Shown: positions 42,945 through 51,518 of the stretch, in pieces
Numbering within the stretch: the stretch's first letter is position 1
Layout: every line of letters starts with the position of its first letter
NCBI GenBank assembly: GCA_023423405.1
Contig: JAFAFR010000043.1
Span: forward strand, 310,001 to 374,000
DNA from: Bacteroidota bacterium
GTDB lineage: Bacteria > Bacteroidota > Bacteroidia > Chitinophagales > Chitinophagaceae
Length of the DNA stretch: 64,000 nucleotides
Reading direction: 5' to 3'
Notes under the pieces: generated by a model
Databases searched by the model: none
Seen by the model: the letters and a program-made list of their open reading frames with translations, nothing else
What the model was told of the DNA's origin: nothing
Position numbers and translations under genes: made by a program

Positions 42945-43853
42945 CTAATAAATTTCAGCTTCCAGTGCCGCACGGGTTTTTTCCTGCAGGGCATAGAAGT
43001 CGATGTTCCATACTTGTTTCATATAGTTCACCACGGTAGCCTCTTTTTTGCGAAGGCGTTCGATGGCTTTTTCGCGGGTAGTGCCTCTTGGCGTAGTTCC
43101 TTCGGGGATATCGGCCAGCATTTTTTCAAAACCGATCCTGCCTTCCACCAGCATCACGGAAAGAGTTTCCACGAAATCATCGTCGGCCACGTTCATGCAA
43201 TAAGCCGTTACGAAACCATCGCGGCGGGCAGCCGCATCGGTATAGTTGATCCAGTCGGTGGTGAACAGGTTCGAATTGATGCTCTTGAACTCTTCGGGAT
43301 ACATCACGTTCTGGTGAAGGATGTGGCCGAATTCGTGGTGAATGGTATGCAGCATTTCCTTGATGGTGGACGAGTCCGACTGACGGTAGCCCGACATGCC
43401 CTTCACCCGCGTATTGTTCAGGTTGTAGAGCAATACTTTTCTGCCGCCCTCGGCCTGCCCCAGCGTAATGGAGCCGTTGTTGTTGAAAGCCGGACTGCCC
43501 ACCAGGGTAAAAAACTTGGGCGCATATTTCCGGAAGAAGATATCTCCTGCCTGGCCGATATATACTTTCGCCCAAACATTGTTGATGGCATTGAGAACAG
43601 GAACCACATAATCTTCCTTGGGTGGCACCAGCAGTTTGCTGGGATCGGCTTCAAACTGGTCCCAGCGGTACACCACGCTGATATTATAAGGATCGGTATA
43701 GTTGGATTTGATCCATTCGTCGATGGGACCTTTTGCCCAGGTGTCGCCACCCAGGTCGGGAATGGAATCGATGTCTTCCTGTTTGATCTCCTCTTTTGTA
43801 CAGGAAGCGGAAAAACTGCACAGCGCTATCAGCAACAGATGAAAGAATTTCAT
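42945..43853 (-). CDS. Zinc metallohydrolase lipoprotein of SusCD loci (HExxH)
   Basis: A 302-residue lipoprotein (lipobox C18, CSFSASCTK) with a HEFGH zinc motif at 173-177 in MLHTIHHEFGHILHQNVMYP. A downstream acidic ADDDFVETLSVMLVEGR could supply the third ligand, Glu. It matches the substrate-import-associated zinc metallohydrolase lipoproteins found beside SusC/SusD pairs. The family suggests hydrolysis of a peptide or protein ligand at the cell surface, but neither substrate nor activity is known for this protein. It lies between SusD and DUF4302 with ~20-base gaps. Confidence 0.87.
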   Translation of the reverse strand: MKFFHLLLIALCSFSASCTKEEIKQEDIDSIPDLGGDTWAKGPIDEWIKSNYTDPYNISVVYRWDQFEADPSKLLVPPKEDYVVPVLNAINNVWAKVYIGQAGDIFFRKYAPKFFTLVGSPAFNNNGSITLGQAEGGRKVLLYNLNNTRVKGMSGYRQSDSSTIKEMLHTIHHEFGHILHQNVMYPEEFKSINSNLFTTDWINYTDAAARRDGFVTAYCMNVADDDFVETLSVMLVEGRIGFEKMLADIPEGTTPRGTTREKAIERLRKKEATVVNYMKQVWNIDFYALQEKTRAALEAEIY

Positions 43854-43872
43854 GTCCTTGGTATCTGAAAGG

Positions 43873-45360
43873 TTAACGGTTAAGGTTGTCTATTCCCGAG
43901 AGCTTCACGGCATCGGGCAGTTTAAGCTGGCGGCGGTAATCATCGGGGTCCACCGTCATGATGCTGTCGGTTTGTGTGCCGGAAGCATTCATAAAGGGAT
44001 GGCGGACGGTCATGCGGTAACGGAGGTTGTCGAACCAGCGCATGCCTTCCTGCACAAATTCGGCGCGCTTGTACATCAGGATAAGGCTGATCAGTCCCGC
44101 CTGCACATCGCTTGTTCCGAAATAGGATTTGATCTTTGCTTCGGTGATGCGGTTGGCGGAGGGAAGATTGCCCGGGGTTACGCCCGTAAGCCTGGTACTC
44201 ATGTAAAGGTTCAGGTCGTTGATGGCGGCGCTGTAATTGCCCAGGTAAGTATTGGCCTCGGCTTTGTTGAACAGCAGTTCTTCGGTAGTAAAAAGACAAA
44301 GCGTAGCATACGCATAACCAATACCGGAAGTGGGCGATGAGTAGGCGAAATCGCGCATGTGCAGTTTGGGATAACAAACGTTCTCCTGGCTGCCGACCTG
44401 CCCGCTGATGAAGGACCAGGCGCCGTTGGTAACGGGCGCAACGCGCTGCACCACGTTGAGGTTCAGCGGCGAGTTGAGGCCATAGCGCTGGGTAGCCCAG
44501 GTATAGTTGTAGGCATAGTTGGAAACGCAGGTCACCAGCAGCAGGTTGGCCGCCTGGTTGCTGCGCTGGTATTCCAGCGGCAATTCGTTCAGGTTGAAAT
44601 TCTGGTAGCTGGTATTCCAGGGACGCAGGTTGGAAAGGAAATTGGTAACCGATGCATTGGCGTATTCAATCACTTTGTTATAATCCTGTTTGTACAGGTA
44701 AAAACGCGCTGCAAAAGCGTTGGCGGCATTCCGGTTAAAATGGTAACGGGGAACATCATACGATTTATCGCTCAGCAGCGGCAATCCTTCCAGCAGGTCT
44801 TTTTCGATCATCTCGTACACATAGGCAACGGTTTTCCGGTCGTATTTTTTAACCACTACGGTTTCCGGTTCGGTAACGTAGGGAATGCCGGGATCGGAAG
44901 CCGACGTAGCGGGATCATAGGGTTTGCTGTAAAGGGTCACCAGCATGAAATGCGCATACGCACGGGCCACCAGCGCCTCTCCTTTCTGTGCCAGGTAGGT
45001 TTCGGGCTTGTCGTTGCTGGCGCAGGCCTCCAGCGCCTGGTTGGCCGCTGCAATGGCGCGGTAACATTCATTCCAGTAGTTGTCGGGAGAATCCTGGTTG
45101 TCATCACGGATATCCTTAAACGCATATGCGTCCGAGTTGATGATACGCTGGTCACCCACACCTTTATCGGTGGCATTGTCGCTCATGGCCTCGCAGAAAG
45201 CCATATAGCTGGCGGCAGGATAAGCCGTGCCCAGCAGTTGGCTCACTTTTTCCGGATCGGTCAGCTTGGCCCGGTTATCGGGCTCCACTTCCATGTACTT
45301 GTTGCAACCGCTATGAACAATGGCCAGGGCCAGGCTGGTCAGTAAAATACTTTTTCTCAT
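43873..45360 (-). CDS. SusD/RagB family outer-membrane lipoprotein (pair 2)
   Basis: 495 residues, lipobox C19 (AIVHSGCNK). SusD features: NYWNECYRAIAAANQALEAC, KGEALVARAYAHFMLVTLYS, the TPR-like TTEELLFNKAEANTYLGNYS, and AEFVQEGMRWFDNLRYRMTV near the end. Its start codon shares one base with the stop of the SusC gene (TAATG), so the two are translationally coupled. The neighbouring metallohydrolase lipoprotein points to a peptide-type ligand more than a glycan; this is inference. Confidence 0.93.
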   Translation of the reverse strand: MRKSILLTSLALAIVHSGCNKYMEVEPDNRAKLTDPEKVSQLLGTAYPAASYMAFCEAMSDNATDKGVGDQRIINSDAYAFKDIRDDNQDSPDNYWNECYRAIAAANQALEACASNDKPETYLAQKGEALVARAYAHFMLVTLYSKPYDPATSASDPGIPYVTEPETVVVKKYDRKTVAYVYEMIEKDLLEGLPLLSDKSYDVPRYHFNRNAANAFAARFYLYKQDYNKVIEYANASVTNFLSNLRPWNTSYQNFNLNELPLEYQRSNQAANLLLVTCVSNYAYNYTWATQRYGLNSPLNLNVVQRVAPVTNGAWSFISGQVGSQENVCYPKLHMRDFAYSSPTSGIGYAYATLCLFTTEELLFNKAEANTYLGNYSAAINDLNLYMSTRLTGVTPGNLPSANRITEAKIKSYFGTSDVQAGLISLILMYKRAEFVQEGMRWFDNLRYRMTVRHPFMNASGTQTDSIMTVDPDDYRRQLKLPDAVKLSGIDNLNR

Positions 45361-48300
45361 TAGAAACCTGCTTTGATCGATAAGGTGAACTGTTTTTGTA
45401 TGGGCTGCGCCACACCGCCGGTATTGAAGAATTCAGGATCCTGGCCTTCCAGCCGCGCATCTGAATAAATGAGCCAGGGGTTGATGGCCGCTGCTGTGAA
45501 CGAAAGGTTCTGCAGGAAGCCCAGGCTGCTGATGGTTTTCTTCGGCAGGCTGTAACTCAGCGATACGGTTTTGAGGCGGATAAAATCGCCGCGGGCTACC
45601 CGCGCCGTGGAATAGTTGTAATTGTTATACGGATAGTTGGCGCCTTCGATCAGGGCCTGGAACTGGTCCATCATGGAAGGCACGTTGGTAAACTTCTCAT
45701 CGCCGTACAACACCCAGCGATCATAAAATTCCCGGGGACTCGCATCCAGTTCAGAATAAGAGGTCCTGAAAGCGGGATAAAGCCGGATCATATTCCCCGC
45801 CTGGTAAGTGAGGAAAATATTCAGGGAAAGATTTTTGTAATTAAACGTGTTGGAGAAACCACCGGTGTATTTTGGATCAACCGGTCCTTCGTATACGAGG
45901 TTGTCGGTCTTGTCGCTCTGCATGTACACCGATGAGCTGATCTCACCCTCTTCGTTCAAAAATTGCGGTACGCCGGTATTGGGATTGAGGCCGCGGTAAT
46001 CGAGCGAGAACAGGGCGCCCACAGGGTAGCCTTCTTTGTTACCACCCTGTGCCTGGATAAGGCCGAATATGATGGGGTTGTTCTTAACATTGGTGATCTT
46101 GGTGGTATTGTAGCCGAAGGTGAAATTGGTTCTCCAGCCCCAGTTGGCTTCTTTGATCACCTGGCCACCCAGCAACAGTTCCACGCCCTGGCTGCTCATG
46201 TCTGCATAGTTGGCTGCTTTATAAGCTTCGCCACCGATGCCCGATACACGGATCACACTGATCAGGTCGAAACTTTTTCTCCGGTACACGTCGAGGCTCA
46301 CATTGAGTTTGCCTCTCCAGAAACTTCCGTCGAGTCCCAGGTTGGTGGTATAGTTTTTCTCCCAGGTGAGTTCGGTATTGGCCAGGCTCTCGATGCTGAT
46401 GACGGTTTCCACGTCTTCGCTGTAAGGCCGGTGGATATTGCTGTTGCGTAATACGGTGTTGGAGTTGGTAGCGGGACCCATGCTGGCGGTTAGCCCGTAG
46501 CTGGCGCGCAGTTTCAGGAAGTCGACCACGCTCAGCGTATTTTCCATAAAGGCCTCTTCGTCTATGTTCCAGGAACCACCCATGCTCCAGGTGGGCAGCC
46601 AGCGCGATGTCGTTTTGGCGCCCAGGCGGTTTGATCCGTCGTAACGAACCGTACCATAAAGATTGTACCGGTTGTCGTAAGTGTACTGGCCGTTCAGGTA
46701 AAAGGCAGCGAAACGGTCGTACTCCTTGTACATGCCATAGTAAGGATAGTTCTGCTCGATCATTTGCTTGAGGATCCGGTAATCGGGACTGGCCACTCCC
46801 CCACTTTCGTATTGGTAACCGTAGCCCGTGGCGTTGTAGTGCTGGCGGTCGGTGTATTTGAGCTGCATACCACCCAGCACATTCACGTTGTGCTTGCGGT
46901 TGAAGGTACGCACGTAGTTCAGAGAGTTGCGCACGTCGAAATTCAGGAGCTGGTCTTCGGTGCGGTTGTAGAAACCACCATAGGGCAGCACCACCACTTT
47001 TTCGGCGCTGGGGTTTTCCGGGTCCTGGTACAGGTAGGGGTTGTTGGCCTTCATGGTGGAATTATCGGCGGCGCGGTAGGCATTGGCCATATTGGAGTTC
47101 TCGGTCACTTCGTGCTCCTGGGTGGAACGCACAAAGCGGATGGCTCCTATGAAATCGTATTTGAGGTATTTGTTGAACTTATACCCGAGTTCACCCTGCA
47201 GTTTGAGGTCGATAACGTTGATGTTCAGACGATTGTTTTCCAGCTCGGTCAGGATATTGAAAGGTGCGAAATTGCGGGTGAAGTATTCGCGTTCGCCGTT
47301 CTGGTCGTAAGCAGTGATGAGGCGGCTGGTGTTGAGCGAATAGCTGAAAGGGTTGATGTCGAAATCGCGCGTGAAGGAGCCTTCCACCGGGTTGGCCTGG
47401 CGGGCCACCGTTCCGGGAGCCTGCTGCTGGCGGTAAGAAGCGGTGGTGAGAAAGCCGGCGGTGAGTTTATCGGAAATATTGTAGTTGTTCCGGAAATTCA
47501 GCGTATAACGCTTTACGTTATCTGCCAGCGTCCATCCATTGTCGTTATAAAAGCTGGTGGAGAAAAACGACTGTGATTTATCCGTGCCGGATGAAATGCT
47601 GAGGGAATGCTCCTGGATAAAGGACTGGTGGAAAAGCAGGTCGAACCAGTCGGTATTGGCGTTGGCATAGCGTTTCAGGAAAGCTTCTTTTGCTTCGGGC
47701 GTATTGATCTGCCCGAAGTTTCCTTCATCGTCGCCGTTCACCAGTTGGTAATATTTTCCGTAAATGCCGCTGGTGCCGTTGTCGAGGATCCTTGAATTGA
47801 GCCAGCCTTTTTTAGCGATCTCCGCCAGCACCGACATCTGCTGAGCCGAGTTCATGATATTGTAATCGTTATAACTCGGTTTCATCTGGCTGCTGAAATT
47901 GCCGGTATAGGAAATAACGGCCTTGCCGCTTTTGCCTTTTTTGGTGGTGATCACCACTACCCCGTTCATGGCGCGGGCGCCGTAAAGGGCCGTGGCTGCT
48001 GCATCCTTGAGGATGTCAAAGGATTCGATATCGTTTACGTTGATGCCGGCAACGGATGAACCGAGCAGCGTAGTAGGATCGCCGCTCGACAACTGTTCGT
48101 TGGAGATGTTCACAATGTCTTCCAGTACCACGCCGTCTACTACCCAAAGCGGTTTGTTATCGCCGTTGATGGAAGTGGCGCCGCGTACGCGCACCTTGGG
48201 CGCCGCGCCGAAAGTGCTGGATACGTTCTGCACGGAAACCCCGGCAACCCTGCCTTCCAGCATGCGGCTCACATCGGCCACGCCGTCGAGTTTAATGTCT

Positions 48301-49040
48301 TCAGCTTTCAGGTGCGCGGCCGCACCGGAAAATTTTTTCTTTTCGATGTTCTGAAAACCGGTCACCACTACTTCCGACATGGCCTTGTCTTCATTCGCGC
48401 CCAATTCTACGGTAAGAAAGGATTGCCCGCGGTAAACGACGGTTTTGACCGACTTCCCAACATAAGAAAACCGGATGCTGTCGCCCGGTTGTACATCAAT
48501 GCTGAATTCTCCTGCTGCATTGGAGAAGCTTCCTTTGTGCCGCACCAGGTTTTCCACGGAGACCTGCCCCAATGGCTGTCCCTCTTCCAGCCCGGTTACT
48601 TTTCCCCGCAACCTCGTTAGCGGAACCGTATCTGTTATGGCGGTAAAAACTGTTTCGGTGCTGGCTGTTTCACCTTTTGCTTTCTCTGCTTTGGAAAGCA
48701 CGATGTAGTTTTCGGTAATACGGAAATGCAGGTTGCGACCGTTCAGCAACACTTCCATTACTTTTTCAATGCGCGTGTTCACGAAGTTTACGTCCACCCG
48801 CTCGCGGTCGTTGATCAGGTCATTGCTGTAAAAAACGATCAGCCCCGTTTGCCGGCGGATGGTGGTGAATACATCGCTCAGGCTTGCTTTTTTCGCCTGC
48901 AGCGTGATCTTCATATCCTGGTCGGTATTCGAATGGGCTTTGGTGCTGAGCGCGAAAACCTGCAGGCAAACCAGCAGGAAGGTAAACCGACCCAACTGCC
49001 TCGTCATCCGCAACAGCGCATGACCTCCGGGAAATCTCAT
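45360..49040 (-). CDS. SusC/RagA family TonB-dependent transducer with STN domain (pair 2)
   Basis: ~1226 residues. The signal region (TFLLVCLQVFALSTKAHS) is followed by an STN signalling domain (ITLQAKKASLSDVFTTIRRQ, ENYIVLSKAEKAKGE) and a carboxypeptidase-regulatory domain (LRGKVTGLEEGQPLGQVSVE). The plug has MSEVVVTGFQNIEKKKFSG, GRVAGVSVQNVSSTFGAAPK, RVRGATSINGDNKPLWVVDG and MNGVVVITTKKGKSG; the barrel completes it. The STN domain plus the upstream FecR and ECF sigma genes make this a classic outer-membrane transducer that reports ligand binding to the anti-sigma factor. The start is set at ATG 49040 rather than TTG 49046; the internal MTRQLGRF is also possible. Confidence 0.94.
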   Translation of the reverse strand: MRFPGGHALLRMTRQLGRFTFLLVCLQVFALSTKAHSNTDQDMKITLQAKKASLSDVFTTIRRQTGLIVFYSNDLINDRERVDVNFVNTRIEKVMEVLLNGRNLHFRITENYIVLSKAEKAKGETASTETVFTAITDTVPLTRLRGKVTGLEEGQPLGQVSVENLVRHKGSFSNAAGEFSIDVQPGDSIRFSYVGKSVKTVVYRGQSFLTVELGANEDKAMSEVVVTGFQNIEKKKFSGAAAHLKAEDIKLDGVADVSRMLEGRVAGVSVQNVSSTFGAAPKVRVRGATSINGDNKPLWVVDGVVLEDIVNISNEQLSSGDPTTLLGSSVAGINVNDIESFDILKDAAATALYGARAMNGVVVITTKKGKSGKAVISYTGNFSSQMKPSYNDYNIMNSAQQMSVLAEIAKKGWLNSRILDNGTSGIYGKYYQLVNGDDEGNFGQINTPEAKEAFLKRYANANTDWFDLLFHQSFIQEHSLSISSGTDKSQSFFSTSFYNDNGWTLADNVKRYTLNFRNNYNISDKLTAGFLTTASYRQQQAPGTVARQANPVEGSFTRDFDINPFSYSLNTSRLITAYDQNGEREYFTRNFAPFNILTELENNRLNINVIDLKLQGELGYKFNKYLKYDFIGAIRFVRSTQEHEVTENSNMANAYRAADNSTMKANNPYLYQDPENPSAEKVVVLPYGGFYNRTEDQLLNFDVRNSLNYVRTFNRKHNVNVLGGMQLKYTDRQHYNATGYGYQYESGGVASPDYRILKQMIEQNYPYYGMYKEYDRFAAFYLNGQYTYDNRYNLYGTVRYDGSNRLGAKTTSRWLPTWSMGGSWNIDEEAFMENTLSVVDFLKLRASYGLTASMGPATNSNTVLRNSNIHRPYSEDVETVISIESLANTELTWEKNYTTNLGLDGSFWRGKLNVSLDVYRRKSFDLISVIRVSGIGGEAYKAANYADMSSQGVELLLGGQVIKEANWGWRTNFTFGYNTTKITNVKNNPIIFGLIQAQGGNKEGYPVGALFSLDYRGLNPNTGVPQFLNEEGEISSSVYMQSDKTDNLVYEGPVDPKYTGGFSNTFNYKNLSLNIFLTYQAGNMIRLYPAFRTSYSELDASPREFYDRWVLYGDEKFTNVPSMMDQFQALIEGANYPYNNYNYSTARVARGDFIRLKTVSLSYSLPKKTISSLGFLQNLSFTAAAINPWLIYSDARLEGQDPEFFNTGGVAQPIQKQFTLSIKAGF

Positions 49041-49134
49041 AAGCAATGCTGTTTTGTAAATTATACTTACAAGACATCGGATGCAGTAAAACGGGTGACA
49101 GCAGCTATTAAAAATCGTGGAGCAGAAAAATCAG

Positions 49135-50286
49135 CTACCTGCGAAAGCGCACACGATTGCCTTCCACACTGTATTGTGTGCCGGAGGCTTTGCTCATCAT
49201 ATGGAGAAAATCAGTAAGAGGTCTGTTCTTATTCAGTGCGCCGCTGAAATGCAGGTGCGCGAGTGAGCTGTCTTCAAAACGAATCTCGGCATCAAACCAG
49301 CGTTGTATGGTTTGTGCAATTTCTCCCAGTTCCTGGTCCTGGAAATAATACATGCCGTTCATCCATCCCAGTACCACGGTTTCGTCAAAGCCATTCACAT
49401 CGATACCGGTGTTGCCCTGCCGGACCAGGGCCTGCTGGCCCGGTTGGATGATCACCTGTTCTCCCGTGGAATTGCGGACGGCTACTTTCCCGCGGACCAG
49501 CGAGGCAAGCTGGTTTTCGCCGGGATAGGCTTTCACGTTGAACTCGGTTCCCAGCACCTGCACTTTGGTGCCGTTCACGGAAACAATGAAAGGTTTGGAA
49601 GCGTCGTGCGCCACTTTGAAAAAAGCTTCCCCGCTGAGACGGATCTCGCGGGTGTTTTTATTGAATTGAAGCGGGAAATCAAGATGGCTGGCGGCGTTCA
49701 GCCAAACCTCCGTTCCATCGGCCAACTGTAACTGGAAATTCCTGCCTGCGGGAACATCAAGGCGGTTGAGGGCGCCGGGATCGATCTTATCCGATTGTGC
49801 ATCTACTACTTCTTTCCCGGCTTTATCTTCCACTACCGGCTGCGACTGCTTCACCAGGATCTGGTCCTGCGCTACCTCGATCTGTTTGCCGTTGGGAAGG
49901 GTAAGGTGTACCGCTTCTCCCGCCAGGGGACGGAATTGCTGCGGGCTCTGCAGGCTCCGGTAAACGGGGATGGCAATGGCTGCCAGCAGCGCGGCAGCAA
50001 TGGCGACGGAGAGCCAGCGCCGGCGCATGGGAACCACGCGGGCCGGTTGTTGCTTTTCCATTTTATCCATGAGCGACGACCAGCTTTTCTCGGGATCGAA
50101 CCCCTGCTCCCATTTTACGGCTTTGCTGAGGCCATGCAGCCGCTGCAATTCTTCCCAATGCCGGCGCAGGTGTTCGTCATTCTCCAGCATGCGGGAAAGC
50201 AGTTCATCGTCCGCGGCGGAAATCTGCCCGGTAAGCTTGTCTATCAGCAATTGCTCAACGGTTTCATCAAAATATTGGTCGCTCAC
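49135..50286 (-). CDS. FecR-family anti-sigma factor with DUF4974
   Basis: 383 residues. The cytoplasmic N-terminal part (MSDQYFDETVEQLLIDKLTG) would bind the sigma factor. One membrane helix (WLSVAIAAALLAAIAIPVY, ~90-108) follows. Periplasmic FecR domain: LDVPAGRNFQLQLADGTEVW, FPLQFNKNTREIRLSGEAFF, VQVLGTEFNVKAYPGENQLA. C-terminal DUF4974: MYYFQDQELGEIAQTIQRWF and LHFSGALNKNRPLTDFLHMM. The periplasmic part receives the signal from the STN domain of the SusC transducer downstream. The start codon is GTG at 50286; no ATG fits the conserved N terminus. It lies 10 bases after the sigma gene. Confidence 0.93.
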   Translation of the reverse strand: MSDQYFDETVEQLLIDKLTGQISAADDELLSRMLENDEHLRRHWEELQRLHGLSKAVKWEQGFDPEKSWSSLMDKMEKQQPARVVPMRRRWLSVAIAAALLAAIAIPVYRSLQSPQQFRPLAGEAVHLTLPNGKQIEVAQDQILVKQSQPVVEDKAGKEVVDAQSDKIDPGALNRLDVPAGRNFQLQLADGTEVWLNAASHLDFPLQFNKNTREIRLSGEAFFKVAHDASKPFIVSVNGTKVQVLGTEFNVKAYPGENQLASLVRGKVAVRNSTGEQVIIQPGQQALVRQGNTGIDVNGFDETVVLGWMNGMYYFQDQELGEIAQTIQRWFDAEIRFEDSSLAHLHFSGALNKNRPLTDFLHMMSKASGTQYSVEGNRVRFRR

Positions 50287-50296
50287 GGTAAGGTCT

Positions 50297-50893
50297 TTAT
50301 TTTTTATACGACAAAATAATTTCTAATATGGGTGACAGGAGCAGGGCAAAATGGCGTATTTCACTGAGCTGCTCCCGCAAACGGCTCAGGGCCCTTCTCA
50401 ATTGTGTTTTAACGGTATTTACCGAAACACCGGCCAGATCGGAGGCTTCCTTGTACTTTTTGCCATCGAGGCAAACCATTTCAAAAATTTTCCGGCACTG
50501 TTCGGGCAGCCCTTCGATCGCCTGGTTGAGCACTTTGCCCATTTCCTGCAGTTCCAGGGGAGAAAGCGGCGCCTGGCCCAAAGCCTGCTCTTCCAGGAAT
50601 TCGTCCCCCACTACCGGTGTGCGTTTGTTTTTTTTGAGCTGGTTGATGGCGCGGTTGCGAACGGAAACACTGAGGTAAGCGCCGAGGGAGGTCTGCACCT
50701 GCAGGTAGGTTTTGTCCTGCCAGAAGCGGATAAAAACATCCTGCACCAAATCTTCCGCCGCCGCATCGTCGTTCAGCAGCAGGCATGCCTGGATACAAAG
50801 CTGTTTATAATATTTATCAAACATCGCCCTGTACCCCAGCGGGTTTTCAGCCTTCAACCAGTGCAGTATATTATTGTCCTCGTGCAGCTCCAT
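50297..50893 (-). CDS. ECF RNA polymerase sigma-70 factor (Bacteroidota FecI-like)
   Basis: 198 residues with region 2 (YRAMFDKYYKQLCIQACLLL, AAAEDLVQDVFIRFWQDKTY) and region 4 (EGLPEQCRKIFEMVCLDGKK, YKEASDLAGVSVNTVKTQLR), the pair that defines ECF sigma factors. A hydrophobic C-terminal tail (ALLLSPILEIILSY) follows region 4. Gene order sigma-FecR-SusC-SusD is the standard cell-surface-signalling layout, so it should direct transcription of the genes downstream. The target promoter was not identified. Confidence 0.94.
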   Translation of the reverse strand: MELHEDNNILHWLKAENPLGYRAMFDKYYKQLCIQACLLLNDDAAAEDLVQDVFIRFWQDKTYLQVQTSLGAYLSVSVRNRAINQLKKNKRTPVVGDEFLEEQALGQAPLSPLELQEMGKVLNQAIEGLPEQCRKIFEMVCLDGKKYKEASDLAGVSVNTVKTQLRRALSRLREQLSEIRHFALLLSPILEIILSYKK

Positions 50894-51011
50894 TCAGGTT
50901 TGCCAATTTAGACAAAATATGGTTTACATCGGCAATCCTGCCGAAAACTTATGGTATGCCCGCGTTCACCTATATTGCGTTTGCTTGTTGACCACCATAA
51001 AATCTTACGCT

Positions 51012-51287
51012 ATGAACATCCGGAAACAATCCCTGGCGGTTTTTCAGATTTTTTTCTTTGCCCTTTTAATAGCAGCGCGGCTGCTGGACACAACGGCAAT
51101 GTTCACCCTGCTGACGGTTATTTTGCTTTTGCTGGTTACCCTGCTGCTGGTGCAATACAAAAAGCACGGCAGGATCCGGCGGATAGCCCAGGGTGAGGTT
51201 GATTTCAAAAGCGCCTATTTCGTATTGTTGGGTTTGATGCTCATTTCCATAGTGCTTTACGGCCAGGGAGTTTTGAGCCATGCCTGA
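51012..51287 (+). CDS. Small membrane protein, 91 aa
   Basis: Starts MNIRKQSLAVFQIFFFALLI. Three hydrophobic segments (~8-24, ~30-46, ~70-86) are separated by a basic cytoplasmic loop (QYKKHGRIRRIAQGEVDF). No family was recognised. The frame extends upstream to 50874, into the divergent sigma gene, but the ATG at 51012 matches the first hydrophobic helix. It is transcribed away from the sigma gene, convergent with dnaK. Confidence 0.55.
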   Translation: MNIRKQSLAVFQIFFFALLIAARLLDTTAMFTLLTVILLLLVTLLLVQYKKHGRIRRIAQGEVDFKSAYFVLLGLMLISIVLYGQGVLSHA

Positions 51288-51364
51288 TACCGGCGCCGGC
51301 TCCATTCCTTTAAAGAGATAACTTTTTGTCCCCTCCCGCCACGGCTGTTGCGGAAACAAAAACG

Positions 51365-51414
51365 GAGTAGGCATTGAGTACCCATTGAGTAGGCAAAGAG
51401 TACCCATTGAGTAG
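51365..51414. repeat. 11-bp tandem repeat, ~4.5 copies
   Basis: GAGTA recurs every 11 bases: GAGTAGGCATT, GAGTACCCATT, GAGTAGGCAAA, GAGTACCCATT, GAGTAG. Alternating units give a 22-base higher-order period. It lies in the non-coding space between the 91-aa membrane protein gene and the dnaK terminator. Confidence 0.8.
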
Positions 51415-51467
51415 AAAGCGGCATTCAAAAAACTTGCCGGTCGTCCCGGCTGCCGGCCCCCGGACCA

Positions 51468-51497
51468 TAAAAAAACGCCTCCCCGCGAAGGGAGGCG
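51468..51497 (-). terminator. Intrinsic terminator of dnaK
   Basis: Minus-strand CGCCTCCC-TTCGCG-GGGAGGCG hairpin followed by seven to eight T, 22 bases past the dnaK stop. Confidence 0.88.
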
Positions 51498-51518
51498 CTG
51501 CTATAAAAACAGGTTCTT

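Noticed and set aside
49135..50286. An upstream ATG start for the FecR gene
   Set aside because: Codons before the GTG at 50286 run into the sigma gene end without any ATG; the GTG start matches the conserved N terminus.
51365..51414. Short CRISPR array
   Set aside because: The period is only 11 bases, there are no unique spacers of usual length and no cas genes are nearby.
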